64,000 bases of DNA from Limnoperna fortunei (Eukaryota; Mollusca; Bivalvia; Mytilida; Modiolidae). This document shows, one piece after another, positions 32,532 through 42,839 of the stretch. Where the stretch lies: contig OX104113.1 in the NCBI GenBank assembly GCA_944474755.1, positions 24,060,432 through 24,124,431 of the forward strand, given 5' to 3'. A program made the position numbers and the translations under genes. Numbering within the stretch: position 1 is the stretch's first letter; each line of letters begins with the position of its first letter. The notes beneath the pieces are model-generated. The model worked only from the letters and a program-made list of their open reading frames with translations, was not told where the DNA came from and did not search any database.

Positions 32532-34880
32532 TTATAGTACTAAATCATCTGCATAAAGTAGACATGAAATTTTTCTATCTTTTAACACAGCTGCATCACA
32601 GGACGTATTAAATTTATCGACAATATCATTGATGTATAATGAAAAGAGAGTAGGGCTTAAGATGCAGCCTTGTTTCACTCCTATATTTGAAATAAAAGTT
32701 TCAGTCAGACCATTAGGTAGCTTAACTGAAAAACTTACTTCTTGGTACATTGATTTTAATATATTGAAAAACTGGTTGTTTATGTTGTATTTGGATAGTT
32801 TATGAAAAAGAGCGTCTCTATTAATAGTGTCAAAGGCTTTCTCCAGGTCAACAAAGCATGAAAATAACATTTTAGACTTATTGAAGTAGCTATCAATTAA
32901 AGTTTTTAAGGTAAAAATATGATCACTGGTTCTGAAACCCTTTCTAAAACCTATTTGCTCAGGTTTAATGATTTTATTGTCTTCCAGATATTTATCAAGT
33001 CTGTTATGAAGGATTCTACAGAAGAATTTGCTTAAACAACTTGAAATAGCTATTCCTCTATAGCAAGATGGGTCATTCGAACAACCGCCTTTAAACAACG
33101 GTTTGATAAAATTTTCCCTCCAAATAGAGGGGTAAATACCACTTTTAAGAATCAAATTAAAAATTTCAACATATATCGTACAATTTTCATTACAAGATAT
33201 TTTAATCATTTCATTTGAAATACAGTCATAACCACATGATTTATTAGATTTTAAACTTTTTACTGCTTTTAGCACCTCCTCAGAAGAAATTGGAGAACTG
33301 AAGAGTTCTGGATTAGACTCAACATATTTACATGTGTCATCTTTATCGAAGTTATTGCGATATCTCACACCCATCAAGTCACCGAAATACTTCAACCATT
33401 CCTGACCAGAGATATTAGAACTGGGATCTTCTTTTATATTTTCTTTTAATAGCTTAACTGTGTCCCAAAATTCTTTGGGATTCTTATCAGATGCTTCAAC
33501 CAATTTTCTTAATAGTTCTGATTTGTACGATCTATGCTTTTTACGTATTAATTTATTGTATTCTTTTTTCTGTGACATGACTTTTAATCTAAGTGATTTA
33601 TCCCATGGCGATTTACCAAGGCAGTGACTGAGATAATTAATATGTTTTTTCAAAGATTTACATTCATCATCATGCCAAGGTTTATCTTTTGACTTTATTT
33701 TACTTTGTTTGTTATTAGGTAACCTATTGGTCTTTGTAAAGTTTATTCCCATTGCTGCCCTTTTCAGATTGTAAGAGAAATCAGATATAATATCATTGAC
33801 ATTTTGGGTCATTTCACAATTTGATGAATTTAGGTCATTAACATGATCTTGGTTAGGAAAAAAGTTACTAATGTCATTAATTTGGTTAGAATAAAATTTG
33901 AAGTTTATATTTTTTAAATTGGTCTTGAATTGGTCTTCTACCTTATTTGACCATCTAATCTTATGAGGGAGTGGTCTCAGATTTAAAAAAGATTCATCAT
34001 GAAATTTATGAGACTGAATATTAACAGTTATGGGACAGTGGTCAGAAAGAGTTGGTTTAAAGTCTCCAACAGTAAAACTTGATATATTTTCTAAGAATGA
34101 TGCGCTACACAAACAATAGTCATCTATAGATGTTCCATTTTGGTTAAAAAATGTGGCTTTTCCACTAGAGTCTCCTAATATTCTTCCATTTAAAATCCTG
34201 ATTTGTGAATCAATGCATAGTTCTAAAATATGTTTACCATACGAATTGGTGTTTTGATGGATCTGAGTATTTCGCAATAACTGAACATTATCAGGAATAT
34301 AATTCCTAGGCAAAAAATCACTAAGATGTTCATCATCCTCATTATATAAAAAATCATGTTCGTCCTTATTAATATGGGCATTTAAATCTCCCATGACTAA
34401 AATGTTACCAAGAGAGCCATATTTGGCTATATCATGGTTGAGTTTTGTAAAAATTGTATCATCCATTTCAGATTTCAAGGTATATGTGGAATTTTGAGGG
34501 GAAATATAAGTGAAACAAACAAAAAGATCTCTTTTTAGCCCAAAGAAATGGCTGTTAAGTTTGAACCACATCATATCAGACAAAGATTTATCTACTAACT
34601 GTACCCCCGATATTATTGATCGTTTGATGAAAATTGCTAAACCCCCTCTTTTCCTGCTTGCTTCTTGGGAGCGACAATTAACAAAACATTTATATCCATC
34701 AAGTACTAAGGGGTTATTGGTACCAACATGAGTTTCAGCTAAAAAAACTATATCTGATGAGAGAACATTTTTGAAATCCTTATCATCAAGCTTAGAGTGT
34801 TTACAATTATTGATGTTATAATTGATTCCATTCACATTCCACCCTGTTATAGAGACAGGTTTGGAAACTTTAATACACAT
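32532..34880 (-). CDS. LINE A ORF2: endonuclease and reverse transcriptase (N-terminal 782 codons)
   Basis: The ATG at 34880 follows an in-frame stop. Residues about 1-275 form an AP endonuclease: GWNVNGI near the start, FLAETH (catalytic Glu), MGDLNAH and SDHCPI (catalytic His). A basic linker follows with PWHDDECK. The reverse transcriptase begins about residue 540: KSNKSCGYDCIS, KPLFKGG, FVDLEKAFDTINR (first catalytic Asp), GVKQGCILSP, LLYADDL (YADD catalytic pair). The frame breaks directly after YADDLVL at 32532 by what looks like a one-base loss. Function: nicks target DNA and copies its own RNA (family knowledge). Confidence 0.92.
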   Translation of the reverse strand: MCIKVSKPVSITGWNVNGINYNINNCKHSKLDDKDFKNVLSSDIVFLAETHVGTNNPLVLDGYKCFVNCRSQEASRKRGGLAIFIKRSIISGVQLVDKSLSDMMWFKLNSHFFGLKRDLFVCFTYISPQNSTYTLKSEMDDTIFTKLNHDIAKYGSLGNILVMGDLNAHINKDEHDFLYNEDDEHLSDFLPRNYIPDNVQLLRNTQIHQNTNSYGKHILELCIDSQIRILNGRILGDSSGKATFFNQNGTSIDDYCLCSASFLENISSFTVGDFKPTLSDHCPITVNIQSHKFHDESFLNLRPLPHKIRWSNKVEDQFKTNLKNINFKFYSNQINDISNFFPNQDHVNDLNSSNCEMTQNVNDIISDFSYNLKRAAMGINFTKTNRLPNNKQSKIKSKDKPWHDDECKSLKKHINYLSHCLGKSPWDKSLRLKVMSQKKEYNKLIRKKHRSYKSELLRKLVEASDKNPKEFWDTVKLLKENIKEDPSSNISGQEWLKYFGDLMGVRYRNNFDKDDTCKYVESNPELFSSPISSEEVLKAVKSLKSNKSCGYDCISNEMIKISCNENCTIYVEIFNLILKSGIYPSIWRENFIKPLFKGGCSNDPSCYRGIAISSCLSKFFCRILHNRLDKYLEDNKIIKPEQIGFRKGFRTSDHIFTLKTLIDSYFNKSKMLFSCFVDLEKAFDTINRDALFHKLSKYNINNQFFNILKSMYQEVSFSVKLPNGLTETFISNIGVKQGCILSPTLFSLYINDIVDKFNTSCDAAVLKDRKISCLLYADDLVL

Positions 34881-36375
34881 AAAAATATAGATAATTTAAC
34901 CATTATAGGGTTCACCGACTTAAGTAAGAGACAAAAAAGGAAAAAATCCGATCTGAGTAATAATAATAATAAAGGGGAATTCAAAGTACTCTTCATTCAC
35001 ATTACAATAGCACTACATTAATAAACACATTCAGTATCTAATATATGAAAACATTGAATCATGTATCCATGTACAATAACATATTACTAGTATAACATTT
35101 GTGTTTAGACAAATACATATGAATTTTAGGGCATTAAATTACAACTTATATAAATTTTGACAAATATATATAGGTTTTATGATTTTATAGCACTGACACT
35201 TTTTTACATTAATTTCTTTCACAATCATGACAATTAGACTAAAAGTACCTGAAAGTATTCGTAGTTACCCCCCCCCCCTTTTCCCCCGTGTCTACTATAG
35301 TGAATGTATAAATAATAAATACATTTAGTTAAAAAATACTAATATTTTAATGTTGCAAAATCTAACAAAACTTGTGTAAACTTAATAAATGCGAGGGCTT
35401 ACGGAGAAACAAATTGTGCACATGTAACCACTTCTGACCCAGTCAGAACACAACTTTGGTATTCACTGTTATACCGAATGTAAAATCGAGTAAACCATTA
35501 CTGGCACACATTAATACTACCATTCTTCTTTCATGATGTTTATTTTTATTCCGATTTGAGGTTTAAAATGGTTATGACTTAGTTAAGATTGATTCAAATG
35601 CTTTCTTATTAGCAACTGTAAAGCTAATTGACGTAATTTGTATATTGGTTATGTACAAAGTTTTTGTTTTTAAATTTTACAAAGACGTCTATGGAAAGAA
35701 TTTGTTTTAAATGATGATTCTCCTCTGAAATCGCTAACCAATTGAAACCTGAAGGCAATATTCATTGGATTTACGTCAAGAGCAGTATTCCAACTATATT
35801 TGGGACGAGAATTACTTATAAAGTGAACGGAAAAGGGTGGGATGGTACATTTTGACTATCACTGGAAAAGTATGGAGTATTGGGTAGGTGCGAAAAATTT
35901 AGCCTTTTGTGCCGGCTGCATTGAGCCTACTCTTTTTCGAAATGTACAAAAATGGGTTTTTATTGTGCAGGGAGAGTGCACTCTCCAAACACGTAACCTA
36001 CTGCGGTCCGCAGCCAGGCCAGTCCGTATTATGACCAGTGATAACCCCTCCAGTGATAACGGAAGGGATACGTATTTACACTCGTCATAATTGAAGATCT
36101 GGGACTTATAAACTTATGAGAGAAATTCGCCGTCCTTTCACATTCGTGGAAAAAGTCCCAGATCTTCAATAAAGACTCGTTTAAGAACATATTACGTTTT
36201 AATGGTCATTTTCGGCTTTACAAAATCTACATAACTCGGAAACAGCAGCTCCTTATGTTGCTTAGATATGTTATAAATTACTGCTGTATACTTCATTTGC
36301 CATAACTTTATTACTCGACTGTCAAGTTGTAGGAGAGCTGTTTAGATTATAATTTCAGTGGATGTCATTAGATGA
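34881..36375. other. Spacer between LINE A and LINE B (within copy 1)
   Basis: Possibly LINE A 5' region at its start. It contains a poly-C tract at 35268-35278 and a 17-bp-arm hairpin (ATTGAAGATCTGGGACT, 36090-36106, inverse at 36154-36170). The 82-codon open frame at 35842-36090 is unlike anything I know. The same spacer recurs in copy 2 (38307-39801). Confidence 0.45.
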
Positions 36376-36412
36376 TTTATGGGTTGAACATTTTACTTTT
36401 TATTTTACTTGA

Positions 36413-36600
36413 ACTAGTAAGTAAGTAAGTAAGTAAGTAATTTTTATTTAGAGTCGGCACATATATACATAATAACAAAGGAACATGAGCTGTGAAGAGC
36501 TCTTTAATCGAACTAATAGTCATTTGACCTGTGAGTATAACCTTCCCTGTATTATGCTGTTTAATGACATATATATTGTTCATATTATAATCTTCTTCTT
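36413..36600 (-). mobile_element. LINE 3' end with (TTAC)n tail
   Basis: Minus strand: GTGCCGACTCTAAATAAAAA followed by six TTAC units. The tail and the CGACTCTAAATA phrase match the fragment at 25.5 kb, so both belong to one LINE family. The copy in the second duplicate is at about 39839-40026. Confidence 0.65.
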
Positions 36601-37603
36601 TCAACAAACGGATGAGACCAAACTGTATATAAATGTTGTTTTCCAAAGACTTATATACATTAATCCAAGCAAGACAAAAGTTATTATCTTCAATAAGCAT
36701 GGTCGTCTCCTTTCTGATAACTTCTCTGTGGGAAATAACAAAATTGAGTGTGTTAAATACTATAAATACTTAGGAATTGTATTGTGTAATACAGGAAAAT
36801 TTGATAAAACTAAAAAAACACTTTATGATAAAGGGCTAAAGGCATGTTTCAAACTGTATAAAGATCTGAATTGTGCCTCACCACCAATAAAAACTATTTT
36901 ACATATATTTGATCATACTATTAAACCCCTGATTTTATATGGTTGTGAAAATTGGGGAATTGTTAATATAACACAAAAGAGAAGAAATATGTGTCTATTT
37001 GATATTTTTAAAGATTGGGATCAAGAAAAACTGAACTATAAATTTTGCAAGTACATCTTGGGTGTATCAAAATATTGTTCAAATATAGGAGTCTTGTCTG
37101 AATTGGGTCGTTTCCCACTATATGTGGATATTCTAACTCAATTATTTATGTATTGGCATAGACTTGAAAACTCACCATCTGATTTATTAACAAATGCTTA
37201 TAGTCAATACAAAAAGATGGGAACTACAGATAGTTCATGGTATGCCAACATAATTTTCTTTGGTGGCAAGCTAGAGTTAAATTTGGATATATGCAAAAAT
37301 CTGACCAAAGGAAAATTCAAATCTCTTTTGAAAAAACATATAAGGAAATGTTTTTTGAAGCAGTGGAGTTCAATAAAAGACACATACTCAAAAGACCAAA
37401 ATGGAAAACTCTGTTCATACTTTAAATACAAAAATCTATTTGAATTTGAAAAATATTTACTAATAATTAAAGATGAGAAACGCGAAATTTAACCAAGTTT
37501 AGATTAAGTAACCACTGCCTTCGTGTAGAAAGTGGTCGATATGAAAGAGTAAGAAACAATTTGGGTAGACTTATAATGCTACAAAAAAATGAGACATTTT
37601 GCC
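36600..37603 (+). pseudogene. LINE B ORF2 C-terminal part, cut by the duplication (copy 1)
   Basis: Open from before 36600 to a stop at 37492. It encodes the segment just after the polymerase YADD box (NPSKTKVIIFNKHGR, KYLGIVLCNTGKF), then HTIKPLILYGCENWGI and CKYILGVSKYCSNIGVLSEL. These are equivalent to the CVKPILLYCSEVWG and FILGVSKKASNMAVLGELG of LINE A, so it is a related but distinct element in the opposite orientation. After the stop the coding sense goes on (HCLRVESGRYERVRNNLGRL) until the duplication junction removes the zinc knuckle. The endonuclease and RT core are missing. Confidence 0.85.
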
Positions 37604-38306
37604 ATTCTTCCATTTAAAATCCTGATTTGTGAATCAATGCATAGTTCTAAAATATGTTTACCATACGAATTGGTGTTTTGATGGATCTGAGTATTTCGCA
37701 ATAACTGAACATTATCAGGAATATAATTCCTAGGCAAAAAATCACTAAGATGTTCATCATCCTCATTATATAAAAAATCATGTTCGTCCTTATTAATATG
37801 GGCATTTAAATCTCCCATGACTAAAATGTTACCAAGAGAGCCATATTTGGCTATATCATGGTTGAGTTTTGTAAAAATTGTATCATCCATTTCAGATTTC
37901 AAGGTATATGTGGAATTTTGAGGGGAAATATAAGTGAAACAAACAAAAAGATCTCTTTTTAGCCCAAAGAAATGGCTGTTAAGTTTGAACCACATCATAT
38001 CAGACAAAGATTTATCTACTAACTGTACCCCCGATATTATTGATCGTTTGATGAAAATTGCTAAACCCCCTCTTTTCCTGCTTGCTTCTTGGGAGCGACA
38101 ATTAACAAAACATTTATATCCATCAAGTACTAAGGGGTTATTGGTACCAACATGAGTTTCAGCTAAAAAAAACTATATCTGATGAGAGAACATTTTTGAA
38201 ATCCTTATCATCAAGCTTAGAGTGTTTACAATTATTGATGTTATAATTGATTCCATTCACATTCCACCCTGTTATAGAGACAGGTTTGGAAACTTTAATA
38301 CACATA
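37604..38306 (-). pseudogene. Truncated second copy of LINE A endonuclease region
   Basis: Duplicate of 34180-34880. It keeps the endonuclease segment with DMMWFKLNSHFFGLK and MGDLNAHINKDEHD, cut at its C-terminal side by the junction after NGR and frame-shifted near 38170 relative to copy 1. Confidence 0.9.
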
Positions 38307-41029
38307 AAAATATAGATAATTTAACCATTATAGGGTTCACCGACTTAAGTAAGAGACAAAAAAGGAAAAAATCCGATCTGAGTAATAATAATAATAAAGG
38401 GGAATTCAAAGTACTCTTCATTCACATTACAATAGCACTACATTAATAAACACATTCAGTATCTAATATATGAAAACATTGAATCATGTATCCATGTACA
38501 ATAACATATTACTAGTATAACATTTGTGTTTAGACAAATACATATGAATTTTAGGGCATTAAATTACAACTTATATAAATTTTGACAAATATATATAGGT
38601 TTTATGATTTTATAGCACTGACACTTTTTTACATTAATTTCTTTCACAATCATGACAATTAGACTAAAAGTACCTGAAAGTATTCGTAGTTCCCCCCCCC
38701 CCCCTTTTCCCCCGTGTCTACTATAGTGAATGTATAAATAATAAATACATTTAGTTAAAAAATACTAATATTTTAATGTTGCAAAATCTAACAAAACTTG
38801 TGTAAACTTAATAAATGCGAGGGCTTACGGAGAAACAAATTGTGCACATGTAACCACTTCTGACCCAGTCAGAACACAACTTTGGTATTCACTGTTATAC
38901 CGAATGTAAAATCGAGTAAACCATTACTGGCACACATTAATACTACCATTCTTCTTTCATGATGTTTATTTTTATTCCGATTTGAGGTTTAAAATGGTTA
39001 TGACTTAGTTAAGATTGATTCAAATGCTTTCTTATTAGCAACTGTAAAGCTAATTGACGTAATTTGTATATTGGTTATGTACAAAGTTTTTGTTTTTAAA
39101 TTTTACAAAGACGTCTATGGAAAGAATTTGTTTTAAATGATGATTCTCCTCTGAAATCGCTAACCAATTGAAACCTGAAGGCAATATTCATTGGATTTAC
39201 GTCAAGAGCAGTATTCCAACTATATTTGGGACGAGAATTACTTATAAAGTGAACGGAAAAGGGTGGGATGGTACATTTTGACTATCACTGGAAAAGTATG
39301 GAGTATTGGGTAGGTGCGAAAAATTTAGCCTTTTGTGCCGGCTGCATTGAGCCTACTCTTTTTCGAAATGTACAAAAATGGGTTTTTATTGTGCAGGGAG
39401 AGTGCACTCTCCAAACACGTAACCTACTGCGGTCCGCAGCCAGGCCAGTCCGTATTATGACCAGTGATAACCCCTCCAGTGATAACGGAAGGGATACGTA
39501 TTTACACTCGTCATAATTGAAGATCTGGGACTTATAAACTTATGAGAGAAATTCGCCGTCCTTTCACATTCGTGGAAAAAGTCCCAGATCTTCAATAAAG
39601 ACTCGTTTAAGAACATATTACGTTTTAATGGTCATTTTCGGCTTTACAAAATCTACATAACTCGGAAACAGCAGCTCCTTATGTTGCTTAGATATGTTAT
39701 AAATTACTGCTGTATACTTCATTTGCCATAACTTTATTACTCGACTGTCAAGTTGTAGGAGAGCTGTTTAGATTATAATTTCAGTGGATGTCATTAGATG
39801 ATTTATGGGTTGAACATTTTACTTTTTATTTTACTTGAACTAGTAAGTAAGTAAGTAAGTAAGTAATTTTTATTTAGAGTCGGCACATATATACATAATA
39901 ACAAAGGAACATGAGCTGTGAAGAGCTCTTTAATCGAACTAATAGTCATTTGACCTGTGAGTATAACCTTCCCTGTATTATGCTGTTTAATGACATATAT
40001 ATTGTTCATATTATAATCTTCTTCTTTCAACAAACGGATGAGACCAAACTGTATATAAATGTTGTTTTCCAAAGACTTATATACATTAATCCAAGCAAGA
40101 CAAAAGTTATTATCTTCAATAAGCATGGTCGTCTCCTTTCTGATAACTTCTCTGTGGGAAATAACAAAATTGAGTGTGTTAAATACTATAAATACTTAGG
40201 AATTGTATTGTGTAATACAGGAAAATTTGATAAAACTAAAAAAACACTTTATGATAAAGGGCTAAAGGCATGTTTCAAACTGTATAAAGATCTGAATTGT
40301 GCCTCACCACCAATAAAAACTATTTTACATATATTTGATCATACTATTAAACCCCTGATTTTATATGGTTGTGAAAATTGGGGAATTGTTAATATAACAC
40401 AAAAGAGAAGAAATATGTGTCTATTTGATATTTTTAAAGATTGGGATCAAGAAAAACTGAACTATAAATTTTGCAAGTACATCTTGGGTGTATCAAAATA
40501 TTGTTCAAATATAGGAGTCTTGTCTGAATTGGGTCGTTTCCCACTATATGTGGATATTCTAACTCAATTATTTATGTATTGGCATAGACTTGAAAACTCA
40601 CCATCTGATTTATTAACAAATGCTTATAGTCAATACAAAAAGATGGGAACTACAGATAGTTCATGGTATGCCAACATAATTTTCTTTGGTGGCAAGCTAG
40701 AGTTAAATTTGGATATATGCAAAAATCTGACCAAAGGAAAATTCAAATCTCTTTTGAAAAAACATATAAGGAAATGTTTTTTGAAGCAGTGGAGTTCAAT
40801 AAAAGACACATACTCAAAAGACCAAAATGGAAAACTCTGTTCATACTTTAAATACAAAAATCTATTTGAATTTGAAAAATATTTACTAATAATTAAAGAT
40901 GAGAAACGCGAAATTTAACCAAGTTTAGATTAAGTAACCACTGCCTTCGTGTAGAAAGTGGTCGATATGAAAGAGTAAGAAACAATTTGGGTAGACTTAT
41001 AATGCTACAAAAAAATGAGACATTTTGCC
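37604..41029. repeat. 3.4 kb tandem duplication, copy 2
   Basis: The junction reads ACATTTTGCC|ATTCTTCCAT, joining the LINE B zinc-knuckle region to the middle of LINE A. LINE B continues normally after 41029 (TTTTGCC|TTTTGTGC), so the order without duplication is LINE A, spacer, LINE B. Confidence 0.95.
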
Positions 41030-41547
41030 TTTTGTGCAATTCAGATCTAGTAGAAGATGAAATTCATTCTATGTTTGAATGCAAATCATTAAAAGAATTA
41101 AGGGAAATTTTTTTATGAAAAATATATTCCAGTTATATCCAAATCTTACCTTTCTGAATTATGACCAGTTGTTTATATGGGTTATGTCTAATGAAGACCC
41201 CCAATTTATAAAGCAATTAAGCCAATATTTATTGCTCCTGTATGAATTTAGAAGAAATTTTAAAAACTGATAAGAATATTAAATATAATATATATGTATA
41301 ATGTACCTTTATGTATAGAATTATACATGTACAATTTTAAAGTAAAATAATTGTCTCGCCACTCTCCCTCTACTGCCACCAAGGCTGATTTTTATTAGTA
41401 TTGTCATTTTTTTTTGCCTAAATGTTTATGTGTATTCAACAATCATCATAATCATTGTTAATGTTTCTGTCTCTGTGTTTTAATTTGTATGCTCTTATTG
41501 GGCCCCTTGATTGGGTAAATAAAATATTCTATTCTATTCTATTCTAT
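40026..41547 (+). pseudogene. LINE B ORF2 C-terminal part and 3' end (copy 2)
   Basis: Same open frame as copy 1 (stop at 40918), but here the element runs to its natural 3' end. After a worn frame it has the zinc knuckle FCLLCNSDLVEDEIHSMFEC (near 41024-41083), a 3' UTR, and AATAAAATATTCTATTCTAT ending in an (ATTCT)n tail at about 41547. It is 5'-truncated, as most LINE copies are. Confidence 0.87.
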
Positions 41548-41559
41548 ACAGCGATAGGG

Positions 41560-42330
41560 TGTCCGTCCGTTAAACTTTGGGTACCGATCTCTTATCCGCG
41601 ACTCCACCTTCACCACTGAATGGAATTTGATAAAACGTTTACAGAATCTTTGTCATATACAGTGCTATTGTGCACCTGATATTTAATATTTTGATCGGAA
41701 TGGTGTTTGGGGTTTCCCACACAGAAACAGGACTTTGCCATTATTTGAGATATAAGTACCTATATTTATTCGCAACTGACTCTAACCCACTGTATGGAAT
41801 TTGATGAAACTTTCAAAGAATCTTTGTCACATTATGCCATTATTACCTGATATTTAACATTTTTCATCAATGATATTTAGAGTTTCCCATATAAAAACAT
41901 GAAGTTTGACATAGGTGGTAGCCACCTGTTATCTTCAACTCTACCAACACTAATGAATGGGGGTTAATGAAATTTAAACAAAAATCTTTGTCACAGTGCC
42001 ATTGTGCAACTAACACTGAAACTTAACAGAATGATTGCACATGTATTGAATTTGTGCACCTGCTATTCTGAAACTGTTTTACGATTTTTAACCAAATTTT
42101 CCAGAATCATTTTTGAAAAAGTTTTCAGAAGTCGATATCTATTTTGTGTAATCAACTTCTCCTACAGTTTTCAACCCAGATCTCTGAAACTTCACAGAAA
42201 GAGTGAACATGTTTTTAAAGTTTTGCACCTACTATGATAAATTGTTTTGAAGATTTTTAAACTAATTTTCTTGTCTTGAGAAGTTCCTTATTTTTCAGAA
42301 AATGTGCTCAGGATGGTCCTTATTTTCTGT
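41560..42330. repeat. Dispersed repeat of about 170-bp units
   Basis: Several diverged direct units share TGGAATTTGAT(A/G)AAAC, AGAATCTTTGTCA, ATTGTGCA(C/A)CT and GTTTCCCA. It starts with GGGTGTCCGTCCGT. Relatives lie at 17.4, 21.0 and 51.3 kb. Confidence 0.6.
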
Positions 42331-42570
42331 AATTAACTTCGAGTATGTTCCTGTTTGTTAATGTATACTGAGTACCCAGTACTTATTGTTTGTTGCCAAT
42401 GGTTTTGTCACAAATAAGGTAAATTTTATAATGGATTACTTGCATTCTACAGACCAGGAACTATACAGCTACCAACACCTAGATACATTATTTCTTGGAC
42501 TGACGTTTAACTAATCTATGCACATTATATATCATAATTAATCTGCTTAATAAGATGAATCCCAATTGAC

Positions 42571-42838
42571 CTAGGGTCTTCGTTGGCCGGGTGGTTAAGG
42601 TAGTAAGTCATCATTGATAATGTGGCCTGTCTACACTGCAGTTGCAGGTTCCAGTCACACTGAGGCCTAATGGTGCTCAATTCCAATCTCAATGGATAAG
42701 GATTGCTAGTTTTCCTATGGAAGATCAGGAGTTTTCTACATGTAATCCTGCTTCTTCCCACAATAAAACTGGATCATGAAAAAAATTATATAGCTGAAAA
42801 ATTGCTGAAAGTGGTGTTAAACACCATTCAAACAACTT
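42571..42838 (+). mobile_element. Mollusc-type SINE, tRNA-like head plus conserved 3' domain
   Basis: Plus strand. The A-box-like head is TTGGCCGGGTGGTTAAGGTA, a B-box-like GTTGCAGGTTCCAGTCAC lies about 50 bp on, then GGATAAGGATTGCTAGTTTT, a CTTCCCACAATAAAACTGG block and GCTGAAAAATTGCTGAAAGT, ending CATTCAAACAAC. This order equals the copy at 55.7 kb (reverse strand). tRNA-derived SINEs of this plan are known across molluscs. Confidence 0.82.
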
Positions 42839-42839
42839 A

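Larger units (their letters stand above)
31225..34880 (-). mobile_element. LINE (non-LTR retrotransposon) A, nearly full ORF2
   Basis: An AP-endonuclease plus reverse-transcriptase element on the minus strand. A 3' region of about 80 bp ends with AATAAAGTTATCTTCATTCT next to the foldback element. I see no ORF1 or RNase H. The clade is not fixed beyond the APE-type LINEs. Part of it (34180 upward) is duplicated at 37604-38306. Confidence 0.92.
34180..37603. repeat. 3.4 kb tandem duplication, copy 1
   Basis: This block is followed at once by a second copy (37604-41029) in the same orientation. The only differences I noticed are an extra A in a poly-A run near 38170 and a change in a poly-C tract (11 C after A near 35270; 13 C near 38692). 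The left breakpoint is inside LINE A ORF2 and the right one inside LINE B. Confidence 0.95.

Noticed and set aside
34510..35021. Plus-strand ORFs opposite LINE A, repeated at 37934-38446
   Set aside because: Antisense shadows of the endonuclease domain; no recognised content.
35842..36090. 82-codon ORF, present twice because of the duplication (also 39268-39516)
   Set aside because: Its presence in two copies reflects the tandem duplication, not selection; no domain and no splice support.
42571..42660. Genuine tRNA gene
   Set aside because: The A-box-like and B-box-like motifs are there, but the sequence continues into the SINE body and no paired acceptor stem could be found.
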